A stretch of 64,000 bases of DNA, taken from positions 620,001-684,000 of the forward strand of contig CP144169.1 in assembly GCA_039636785.1 (NCBI GenBank), written 5' to 3'. The translations under genes were made by a program, and so were the position numbers. Each line of letters begins with the position of its first letter. Position 1 is the first letter of the stretch. This document shows positions 58,040 through 64,000 of the stretch, one piece after another. The DNA is from Micrococcaceae bacterium Sec5.7. GTDB taxonomy: Bacteria; Actinomycetota; Actinomycetes; Actinomycetales; Micrococcaceae. Below the pieces are notes generated by a model. It made no database searches. It was not told the origin of the DNA and saw only the letters and a list, made by a program, of their open reading frames with translations.

Positions 58040-59983
58040 TCAGCCGAGCAGCGTGCGCTGGCGGTTTTTGTTTTCCGTATAGGTGTTGAAGGCCTGCTGC
58101 GTGGATTCCAGCTCCGAGATCTGCGATACCGGAACATCCCACCAGGATTCGGAGCTGGGAGCGTCGAGCAGCGGATCCGATTCCACATGGATGACGATCG
58201 GCCCGCCAATTTCCGGTGCATCCTTAGCGGCCCGGACGGCTGCTTCCAGCTCGGCGATGGCCTTCTCCCCCGGTTCGATCCGGATCACCTTGACGCCGAG
58301 GCTCTCGGCGTTCAAGGCCAGGTCCACCGGCAGCGTCTCGCCGTCGTCGAAGCTGTGGTTTTCCTCATCCAGCGCGCGGTACTGGGTACCGAAGCGCTGG
58401 GAGCCAAGCGACTCGGAGAGCGAGCCGATCGAGGCGTAGCCATGGTTCTGGATCAGCACCACGATCAGTTTGATCCGCTCGGCGACGGCTGTGACCAGTT
58501 CGGTGTGCATCATCAGGTAGGAGCCGTCCCCCACCATGACAACGACGTCGCGGTCCGCACCGCCGCGGGCGGCTTCGGCGAGGGCGGCACGCTTGACGCC
58601 CAGGCCGCCGGGGATTTCGTAGCCCATGCAGGAGTACGCGTATTCCACGTGGTAGCCGAACGCGTCGCGGACCCGCCACATCTTGTGCAGGTCGCCCGGC
58701 AGTGATCCTGCAGCGCAGATGACGACGTCCTGGGCATCCATGGCGCGGCTGGTGGCGCCGATGATCTCGTTCTGGGCCGGCAACGGTGTGAAGCGCGTGT
58801 CGAAGGCTTCGTCCACGGTGGCGTTCCAGCGGGTCTTTTCCTCGGAAATGGTGCGTTCCAGATCCGCGCCGATGCGGTAGCCGCCCAGGGCCTGGTTCAG
58901 CTTGATGAGGGTCTTGCGGGCATCGGCCACGATCGGCAGGGACGTGCCGTGCTTGTAGGCGTCCAGCGGGGCAACGTTGATGTTGATGAACTTCACTTCA
59001 GGGTTCTGGAAGGCGGTCCGCGACGCCGTGGTGAAGTCCTCGTAGCGCGTACCGATCCCGATGATCAGGTCCGCGTCGGCGGCGATGGCGTTGGCCGCCG
59101 TCGTGCCGGTGGAGCCGATGGCCCCCAGCGAGAACCGGTGGTCCCACGGCAGGACGCCGACGCCGGCCTGGGTGTTACCCACCGGGATGCCGGTCAGCTC
59201 AACGAACCTGGCCAGTTCGTCGTTGGCGTACGCGTAGAGGACGCCACCGCCGGCAATGATCAGGGGACGCTTGGCGGCGCGGATTGCTTCGGCCGCACGG
59301 CGGATGTCGTCGTCGTCGGCGTCCGGACGGCGGATGCGCCACTCGCGCTCCGCGAGGAATTCTTCCGGGACGTCGAAGGCCTCTGCCTGGACATCCTGTG
59401 GCAGGGAGATGGTGACGGCACCGGTTTCGGCCGGGTCAGTCAGCACGCGGAGTCCGTGGTGGAAAGCCGAGAACAGCTGCTCCGGGCGGGACACCCGGTC
59501 GAAGAAGCGGGAGAGCGGCCGGAAGGCGTCATTGACCGTGACGTCATAGGCGTCCGGGCGTTCCAGCTGCTGCAGCACGGGGTCGGCTGCACGGGTGGCG
59601 AAGGTGTCGCTGGGCAGCAGCAGCACGGGCAGCCGGTTGGTGGTGGCCAGCGCGGCACCGGTGAGCAGGTTGGTGGAGCCGGGACCGACCGAGGTGCTGA
59701 TGGCGAAGGTCTGGCGACGGCGGGTGTGCCGTGCGTAGCCGACGGCCTGGTGCACCTGGGCCTGTTCGTTGCGGCCCTGGTAGTACGGCATGATGGCCGG
59801 GTCCGCGGCCTGATACTGCTTCAGGGCCTGGCCGACGCCGGCAACGTTTCCGTGGCCGAAGATACCGAAGGTTCCCGGGATCAGCCGTTCGCGGTAATCC
59901 TGATCACCGATGCGGTCAACGGTGTACTGCTTGGAAAGGAATTCGACCACGGCCTGGGCGACGGTCATTCTGCGCGTAGCCAT
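58040..59983 (-). CDS. iolD: 3D-(3,5/4)-trihydroxycyclohexane-1,2-dione hydrolase
   Basis: A 647-residue thiamine-diphosphate enzyme. GIFGHGNVAGVGQAL and the glutamate-containing YYQGRNEQAQVHQAVGYAR lie in the N-terminal domain, and the C-terminal ThDP motif runs from MVGDGSYLMMHTEL to QNHGYASIG. It opens the ring of the IolE product to 5-deoxy-glucuronate. Standard length and operon position. Confidence 0.96.
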   Translation of the reverse strand: MATRRMTVAQAVVEFLSKQYTVDRIGDQDYRERLIPGTFGIFGHGNVAGVGQALKQYQAADPAIMPYYQGRNEQAQVHQAVGYARHTRRRQTFAISTSVGPGSTNLLTGAALATTNRLPVLLLPSDTFATRAADPVLQQLERPDAYDVTVNDAFRPLSRFFDRVSRPEQLFSAFHHGLRVLTDPAETGAVTISLPQDVQAEAFDVPEEFLAEREWRIRRPDADDDDIRRAAEAIRAAKRPLIIAGGGVLYAYANDELARFVELTGIPVGNTQAGVGVLPWDHRFSLGAIGSTGTTAANAIAADADLIIGIGTRYEDFTTASRTAFQNPEVKFININVAPLDAYKHGTSLPIVADARKTLIKLNQALGGYRIGADLERTISEEKTRWNATVDEAFDTRFTPLPAQNEIIGATSRAMDAQDVVICAAGSLPGDLHKMWRVRDAFGYHVEYAYSCMGYEIPGGLGVKRAALAEAARGGADRDVVVMVGDGSYLMMHTELVTAVAERIKLIVVLIQNHGYASIGSLSESLGSQRFGTQYRALDEENHSFDDGETLPVDLALNAESLGVKVIRIEPGEKAIAELEAAVRAAKDAPEIGGPIVIHVESDPLLDAPSSESWWDVPVSQISELESTQQAFNTYTENKNRQRTLLG

Positions 59984-59986
59984 GGG

Positions 59987-60913
59987 TTACTCCGATACTT
60001 CTACAGGGGTGAAGTTGAGCGGTGCCTTCTGCAGGAAGGAGGCAGCCGTTGCCACGGCACCTGCAACGTCGCCGTCCTGCGGGTACAGGAGTGTGCGACC
60101 TACTGTGAGGCCCTGCACGCCGGGAAGCGCCAGGGCGGCCTGCCAGCTCGCGAAGACCTCGTCCTGGGTGCCGGACGGATCGCCGCCGAGCAGCACGGTG
60201 GGCATGGTGGTGGAAGCCATGACGCGCTCCATGTCAGCCACCACGGGCAGCTTCATCCAGGTGTAGGCGCTCGTGGAACCCAGGCCTTCCGCAATGGCCA
60301 CTGACTTGATCACGGCATCGGTGGAGAGGTCGTTGCGGACCTTGCCGTTTTCCCGGACGGACAGGAACGGCTCCACCATGGCGATCAGCTTGCGCTCGGC
60401 GAGGGAGTCGATGGCCTTGGCCGTGGCCTCCAGCAGGGAGACGGTGTCAGGATCGCCCAGGCAGATGCGGGTCAGCATCTTGCCGCCGTCGGCGCCAAGC
60501 TCCGCCAGTGCAGCGGCCGTGTGGCCGGTGAAGCGGTCATCGAATTCGTTGATCAGTCCGGCGAGTCCGCCGCGGTTCATCGAGCCGAAGACCAGTTTGC
60601 CGTCGAGGGCACCGAGGAGCAGCAGGTCGTCCATGATGTCCGGCGAGGCCAGCACGCCGTCGACGTCGGGATTGGCCAGCGCAATCTGCAGGCGGTCCAG
60701 CAGCTGGCGGCGGTCCGCCATGGCCACAGGATCGTTGCCGACACTCAGGGCGCCGCGGGCCGGGTGGTCGGCAGCAACGATGAAGTTCTGCTTGCCGTAC
60801 TTCAGGCCCGGGTGGCGCCTGCGGGACTTTGCGGCCCGCGCGACGGCGTCCGGATCCTCCAGCCGGATAGTGCTCAGGTGCTCATAACGGCAGGGATCGT
60901 CACTAAAGGTCAC
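59987..60913 (-). CDS. Cgl0159-type (beta/alpha)8 aldolase of inositol catabolism
   Basis: A 308-residue TIM barrel of the actinobacterial Cgl0159 group. FIVAADHPARGALSVG, VDGVLASPDIMDDLLLLGALDG, ADGGKMLTRICLGDP and WMKLPVVADMERVMASTTMPTVLLGG carry the conserved Lys-rich sites. It sits between iolC and iolD, where other bacteria have iolJ, so it is probably the aldolase that splits 5-dehydro-2-deoxygluconate 6-phosphate into dihydroxyacetone phosphate and malonate semialdehyde. GTG start overlapping iolC (GTGA). Reaction inferred from context. Confidence 0.86.
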   Translation of the reverse strand: MTFSDDPCRYEHLSTIRLEDPDAVARAAKSRRRHPGLKYGKQNFIVAADHPARGALSVGNDPVAMADRRQLLDRLQIALANPDVDGVLASPDIMDDLLLLGALDGKLVFGSMNRGGLAGLINEFDDRFTGHTAAALAELGADGGKMLTRICLGDPDTVSLLEATAKAIDSLAERKLIAMVEPFLSVRENGKVRNDLSTDAVIKSVAIAEGLGSTSAYTWMKLPVVADMERVMASTTMPTVLLGGDPSGTQDEVFASWQAALALPGVQGLTVGRTLLYPQDGDVAGAVATAASFLQKAPLNFTPVEVSE

Positions 60914-61923
60914 TGTGCTGCTCCTTCTGGAACAAAAGTTGCTGCGGGGAAGTCGCCGGGGACCAGGCGTCCGCGTTCTGCCAGCAGAGAGGTGACTTCC
61001 TCCGGCGTCGGCATGGCGTCGGCGCAGGAAAGCCGCGAGGCCACGATCGCGCCGGCGGCGTTGGCGAAGTCCAGGACCTGGCCCAGCGGCCAGCCGGAGA
61101 GCAGTCCGTGGCAGAAGGCACCGCCGAAGGAGTCGCCGGCGCCAAGGCCGTTGACGGTCTCAACCGGCACCGGCGCGGAAACAACGCGCTCGGTGCGGGT
61201 CTTCGCCATGACTCCCTCGGGGCCGAGCTTGACGACGGCGATTTCCACACCGGCGTCGAGCAGACGGTCGGCCTGTTCGTCCGGAGTGCCCTCCCCCACT
61301 GCTACAGCGCACTCCTTGTCGTTGCCGATGGCCACAGTGACGTGCGGCAGAACCTTCGCGACCTCTGCACGGGCCTCCTCCTCGGAAGCCCAGAACATCG
61401 GGCGGTAGTCGAGGTCCAGGATGGTGTACTGGCCGTCCTTGAGCTCGGCCCGGGGCCGGGCTTCGTGGGCCGTGATGTGTGCGTCACGGCTGGGCTCCTG
61501 GCACAGGCCGGTCACCGTGGACCAGAAGATGGTGGCGTCCTTGATGGCAGCCAGGTCCAGTTCCGCGGCCTTGATCTGCAGGTCCGGCGCCGTGGGAAAG
61601 CGGTAGAAATACAGTGGGAAGTCTTCCGGCGGCTTGATGGCGCAGAAGGTGACCGGCGTGGGCCATTCCTTGACGGCCGTGACAAAGCTGTCGTCCACGT
61701 TGAACTTGCGCAGTTCACGGTGCAGGTAGTTGCCGAACGGATCATCACCGGTCCGGGTGATGACCGCCGTACGGCGTCCGTGGCGTGCAGCGGCAACGGC
61801 CACATTGGACGGGGAGCCACCAAGGTACTTGCCAAAGGACGTAACGTCCTCCAGATCAACCCCGATGTCGTTCGGGTAGATATCTACGCTGATGCGCCCG
61901 ATCGTGAGCAGTTCGTGGGTCAC
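60910..61923 (-). CDS. iolC: 5-Dehydro-2-deoxygluconokinase
   Basis: A 337-residue PfkB-family kinase. N-terminal GRISVDIYPNDIGVDLEDV, GGSPSNVAVAAARHGRRTAVI and the catalytic VETVNGLGAGDSFGGAFCHGLL (Asp base, anion hole) are clear. It phosphorylates 5-dehydro-2-deoxygluconate. GTG start with GAAAGGT upstream. First gene of the minus-strand iol operon, behind IolR-like boxes at 62037-62062. Many Gram-negative IolC proteins carry a fused aldolase domain; here the aldolase is the separate next gene. Confidence 0.94.
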   Translation of the reverse strand: MTHELLTIGRISVDIYPNDIGVDLEDVTSFGKYLGGSPSNVAVAAARHGRRTAVITRTGDDPFGNYLHRELRKFNVDDSFVTAVKEWPTPVTFCAIKPPEDFPLYFYRFPTAPDLQIKAAELDLAAIKDATIFWSTVTGLCQEPSRDAHITAHEARPRAELKDGQYTILDLDYRPMFWASEEEARAEVAKVLPHVTVAIGNDKECAVAVGEGTPDEQADRLLDAGVEIAVVKLGPEGVMAKTRTERVVSAPVPVETVNGLGAGDSFGGAFCHGLLSGWPLGQVLDFANAAGAIVASRLSCADAMPTPEEVTSLLAERGRLVPGDFPAATFVPEGAAQ

Positions 61924-62036
61924 GGTGATCGTGGACCTTTCTCTCTTGAACTCTTTGCCTCTACGCAGTTAGAGCTCCGGTGCCTGGCAGACCCTTAGTG
62001 AGCGGGGCCACATCCACTACTTTGCACTAGATTTCA

Positions 62037-62062
62037 TGTCCTGTCAAAGGTTTGTACTGACA
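62037..62062. promoter_or_regulatory. IolR-like operator pair upstream of iolC
   Basis: TGTACTGACA (62053-62062) differs from KGWCHTRACA only at one position and lies in TTTGTACTGACATA; TGTCCTGTCA (62037-62046) differs at one. The pair is 115-140 bases before iolC in the 208-base gap 61924-62131, which otherwise holds only promoter sequence. Confidence 0.6.
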
Positions 62063-62131
62063 TATTTACAACTTCGCATGAAGTGCCGAAATCCTCCCCG
62101 GATGGTGCGGTTCCGGGGCGGAACAGTGTGG

Positions 62132-62536
62132 CTATTTGCTGGGTACAGCCAGCTCGCCCGTCACATACTGCGCGCGGCCAAACCCGAAGGACCAGTCACC
62201 GGCAGCGTTTTCCACGTACCCGATAAAAACGTCCTCCCCCGCCACGCCGATTTCAGCAAGCTGGCCAGCAACCGCAGCAAAGAGAGACTGCTTCGCCTGC
62301 TGAGTACGGCCACCCTGGGTGAAGATCTGGATCATGACGACATCCGGGGTCCGCTCGAAGCCAAGACCGGCATCCTGGGCAACAATCTGGCCCTGGGGGT
62401 GCTCAGTGAGGATGTGGAAATAGTCGCGCTCCGGGATTCCGTACTCAGCGAGGATTGCGTCATGGATGCCCTGGCTGAGCTGACGCAGCTCTTCCGGACT
62501 GCGGCCTTCATTGACATCGATTCGAACGAGAGGCAC
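62132..62536 (-). CDS. Tautomerase-family protein under IolR-like control
   Basis: A 134-residue 4-oxalocrotonate-tautomerase-superfamily protein. With the GTG at 62536 the product starts Met-Pro-Leu-Val-Arg-Ile-Asp, giving the N-terminal Pro that is the catalytic base after Met removal. AAAGGAAA lies just upstream. Later motifs are GIHDAILAEYGIPERDYFHIL and VMIQIFTQGGRTQQAKQSLF. A longer start at 62566 would run into the operator and hide Pro. An exact IolR-like box lies 20 bases upstream. It may act on a keto or enol intermediate of inositol degradation. Confidence 0.85.
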   Translation of the reverse strand: MPLVRIDVNEGRSPEELRQLSQGIHDAILAEYGIPERDYFHILTEHPQGQIVAQDAGLGFERTPDVVMIQIFTQGGRTQQAKQSLFAAVAGQLAEIGVAGEDVFIGYVENAAGDWSFGFGRAQYVTGELAVPSK

Positions 62537-62555
62537 AGGGTTTCCTTTGGTAGTT

Positions 62556-62565
62556 TGTCCTGACA
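62556..62565. promoter_or_regulatory. IolR-like operator TGTCCTGACA upstream of the tautomerase gene
   Basis: Identical to the 10-mer at 49091-49100, within TTTGTCCTGACATA, 20 bases before the tautomerase GTG. It ties this single gene to the inositol regulon. Confidence 0.68.
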
Positions 62566-62645
62566 TACTAACAAACTTCTCTTTGAGATTGCAAGATGTT
62601 TTTCCCGGAGAGACCTTGCCCTGCGACGGCAGTGTGGCTAGTCTA

Positions 62646-62667
62646 TTAACAACCAATTGGTTGATAA
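62646..62667. promoter_or_regulatory. Palindromic operator upstream of arsR
   Basis: CAACCAATTGGTTG (62650-62663) is a perfect 14-base palindrome, extendable to TTA...TAA at 62646-62667 with one mismatched pair. It is 34 bases before the arsR start, in an AT-rich stretch, as expected for an autoregulated ArsR operator. Confidence 0.65.
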
Positions 62668-62700
62668 AGATATTGATTGATTAACAAAAAGGTTAAACAT

Positions 62701-63057
62701 ATGCTGGACAACGACGACGACCTCCTCGACTCGGCCTTTATGGCCCTGGCCGATCCTGTCCGCCGCCGCATCGTCGCCCGGCTCAGCCGGGGTCCGGCCA
62801 CAGTGAATGAACTGGCGGAACCCTTCGCGATCACCAAACAGGCGGTCTCGAAGCACATCCAGGTCCTCGAGCAGGCGCAACTGGTCACCCGCACCAGGGA
62901 TGCCCAGCGCCGGCCCGTCCATCTTGACCCCGCACGACTGGAGGCGCTCACCGCATGGATCGGCCAGTACCGGCTGGTCCGGGAAGAGCAGTTCCGCAGC
63001 CTCGATGCCGTGCTCCGATCCAACGCCGTACCACGCGGCAAACAGCCAAAGGACTGA
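62701..63057 (+). CDS. ArsR-family metal-independent-type regulator
   Basis: A 118-residue ArsR winged HTH protein: MALADPVRRRIVARLSRGPATV, ELAEPFAITKQAVSKHIQVLEQ and RPVHLDPARLEALTAWIGQY. No cysteine pair typical of arsenic or zinc sensing is present. Of the pattern usually paired with an AHSA1-type SRPBCC gene, as here. AAGG lies 8 bases before the ATG, and a perfect palindrome lies upstream. Confidence 0.9.
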   Translation: MLDNDDDLLDSAFMALADPVRRRIVARLSRGPATVNELAEPFAITKQAVSKHIQVLEQAQLVTRTRDAQRRPVHLDPARLEALTAWIGQYRLVREEQFRSLDAVLRSNAVPRGKQPKD

Positions 63058-63059
63058 TC

Positions 63060-63533
63060 ATGAGCAACCCCCTGAAACTTACCGTCCCTGACGGCGTCCC
63101 GTACATCGACTTTGAACGGGAGTTCGACTTCCCCGTCGCAGAGGTCTTCCGCGCCCACAAGGATCCGGACCTCATCACGCAATGGTTGGGGCCCCGCGGC
63201 ACCAATGTGGAAATCGAGCACTACGATTTCCGCACCGGCGGCAGCTACCTCTACCGGCACACGGGCCCGGACGGGGTTGCCTACGACTTCAGCGGCATCT
63301 TCCACACGGTCCGCGAGAACGACTTCGCCATCCAGACCTTCGAGTTCAGCGGCTACCCGGACATCGTCAGCACGGACTTCCTCACCTTCGAGGACCTCGG
63401 CGGCGGACGCTGCAAGCTGATCGGACACTCCATGTATCCCAGCCAGGAAGCCCGCGACGGCATGGCCCAATCCGGCATGGAGGGCGGCATGACCGAGGGT
63501 TACGAGCGGCTGGACGAGCTCCTGGCCAACTGA
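63060..63533 (+). CDS. SRPBCC (AHSA1-like) domain protein
   Basis: A 157-residue AHSA1/SRPBCC protein: EREFDFPVAEVFRAHKDPDLITQWLGP, YDFRTGGSYLYRHTGPDG and the C-terminal MEGGMTEGYERLDELLAN helix are classic. It starts 2 bases after the arsR stop, so the two are coupled. Such pairs are common. The ligand is unknown. Confidence 0.9.
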   Translation: MSNPLKLTVPDGVPYIDFEREFDFPVAEVFRAHKDPDLITQWLGPRGTNVEIEHYDFRTGGSYLYRHTGPDGVAYDFSGIFHTVRENDFAIQTFEFSGYPDIVSTDFLTFEDLGGGRCKLIGHSMYPSQEARDGMAQSGMEGGMTEGYERLDELLAN

Positions 63534-63536
63534 CAG

Positions 63537-63599
63537 CAACGCGGGGTCACTTACGGCCCATCCCACCCCGTCGGATGGGCCGTAAGTGACCCCGCGTTG
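63537..63599. terminator. Perfect 27-base-pair hairpin after the SRPBCC gene
   Basis: The arm at 63537-63563 is the exact reverse complement of 63573-63599, with a 9-base loop (CACCCCGTC). It starts 3 bases after the stop codon. The length far exceeds a normal terminator stem, so it may be a dispersed palindromic repeat as well as a bidirectional terminator. Confidence 0.7.
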
Positions 63600-63611
63600 G
63601 TACTCAATGAA

Positions 63612-63659
63612 CGACGGCGGCCGGTCACCTTCGCTGGAGAAGGTGACCGGCCGCCGTCG
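63612..63659. terminator. Second perfect hairpin (21-base-pair stem)
   Basis: The arm at 63612-63632 pairs exactly with 63639-63659 around a 6-base loop (GCTGGA). It is 12 bases after the first hairpin and unrelated to it in sequence. It may insulate the downstream lacI promoter. Confidence 0.68.
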
Positions 63660-63691
63660 CTATTCCCACGAGCCTCACTTTTTCGTGACAC

Positions 63692-63721
63692 TTGACACCA
63701 TCCGACGCCGGTACTTACACT
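63692..63721 (+). promoter_or_regulatory. Putative promoter of the right-edge lacI gene
   Basis: TTGACA (63692-63697) and TACACT (63716-63721) are separated by 18 bases, giving a full-consensus -35 and a 4-of-6 -10. Two operators follow immediately. Confidence 0.55.
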
Positions 63722-63723
63722 CA

Positions 63724-63751
63724 TGGAATCGATTCCATGGAAACGATTCCA
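63724..63751. promoter_or_regulatory. Two abutting LacI-type operators
   Basis: TGGAATCGATTCCA (63724-63737, perfect) is directly followed by TGGAAACGATTCCA (63738-63751, one mismatched pair), both with central CG. They lie just downstream of the promoter and 28 bases before the lacI start, indicating autorepression. Confidence 0.75.
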
Positions 63752-63779
63752 AGAACTCGTACACGAAGGAGTGTCTGCG

Positions 63780-64000
63780 ATGACCACAGTCACCATCAAG
63801 GATGTCGCGGCACTGGCCGGAGTCTCCCCAGCCACGGCATCCCGGGTGCTGTCCGGACACCCCGCGACGTCCAGCGACTCTAGGGCAAAAGTTACCGCCG
63901 CCGTCGAGCAGCTGGACTTCCGCCCCAACGCCCAGGCCCGGAGCCTCCGGTCCACCAGAACCAACGTCGTGGGTCTCCTCGTCTCGGACGTGCGCAACCC
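63780..64000 (+). CDS. LacI-family regulator, N-terminal part
   Basis: The first 73 residues of a LacI repressor, cut by the window edge. HTH VTIKDVAALAGVSPATASRVL, hinge ARSLRSTRTNVVGLL and the start of the sensor domain (VSDVRNP). AAGGAG lies about 8 bases before the ATG. Target genes are probably downstream of the window. Confidence 0.9.
   Translation, partial: MTTVTIKDVAALAGVSPATASRVLSGHPATSSDSRAKVTAAVEQLDFRPNAQARSLRSTRTNVVGLLVSDVRN

Noticed and set aside
58949..60304. A 451-residue open frame antisense to iolD and the aldolase
   Set aside because: Overlap with two well-conserved genes and absence of motifs or ribosome site mark it as a shadow.
62566..62656. Longer N-terminus for the tautomerase
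   Set aside because: It would bury the catalytic N-terminal Pro and place coding sequence over an exact IolR-like box.
63537..63659. Possible CRISPR repeats or insertion-sequence ends
   Set aside because: The two hairpins differ in sequence, there are no regularly spaced units, no cas or transposase genes and no target-site duplication.

Overview
The window is high-GC DNA with densely packed genes, GTG/TTG starts, many ATGA/GTGA/TGATG overlaps and a gene complement typical of soil Actinobacteria of the Arthrobacter/Pseudarthrobacter group. Pointers are the OpcA-Zwf pair, heterotetrameric sarcosine oxidase, an Arthrobacter-type dimethylglycine oxidase, Cgl0159-type aldolase and DtxR/IolR-like operators. 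The genus is inferred from gene content, not from a marker gene.

Left edge (1-5312): tail of a DUF559 nuclease-like gene, an XRE-cupin regulator divergent from a decayed sodium:solute symporter, two small hypothetical genes, and a membrane-bound ferritin/VIT1 protein (mbfA-like) behind a DtxR-like iron box, overlapped by a membrane-anchored metzincin-like protease.

Choline/glycine betaine island (5330-30013): a minus-strand operon glyA-soxB-soxD-soxA-soxG-sdaA-purU, then GntR and IclR regulators, then a ferredoxin reductase/Rieske oxygenase pair (gbcA-like) divergent from a Rieske ferredoxin, a second purU, dmg, betA, betB and a betaine/choline ABC transporter with a double-length permease. 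Read together: choline -> betaine aldehyde -> glycine betaine -> dimethylglycine -> sarcosine -> glycine -> serine -> pyruvate, with methyl groups leaving as formaldehyde or C1-tetrahydrofolate and PurU recycling formyl-THF.

Formaldehyde/NADPH block (30933-36233): opcA-zwf and the ribulose-monophosphate genes hxlA-hxlB, divergent from an unusual regulator joining a histidine-kinase-like ATPase to a LuxR DNA-binding domain. It is a plausible sink for the formaldehyde released next door.

Polyol/inositol region (37638-62536): three LacI/oxidoreductase/TIM-barrel modules with distinct palindromic operators, a sugar ABC transporter, an IolR-like GntR regulator, iolB, and a long minus-strand operon iolC-aldolase-iolD-iolA-iolE-iolG-iolH-iolT. 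IolR-like boxes lie before the ABC operon/iolR, before iolC and before a small tautomerase. A broken MFS gene abuts the end of iolT.

Right edge (62701-64000): ArsR plus SRPBCC pair, two very long perfect hairpins, and the start of another LacI regulator preceded by two abutting operators. No RNA genes, CRISPR arrays or insertion sequences were seen.
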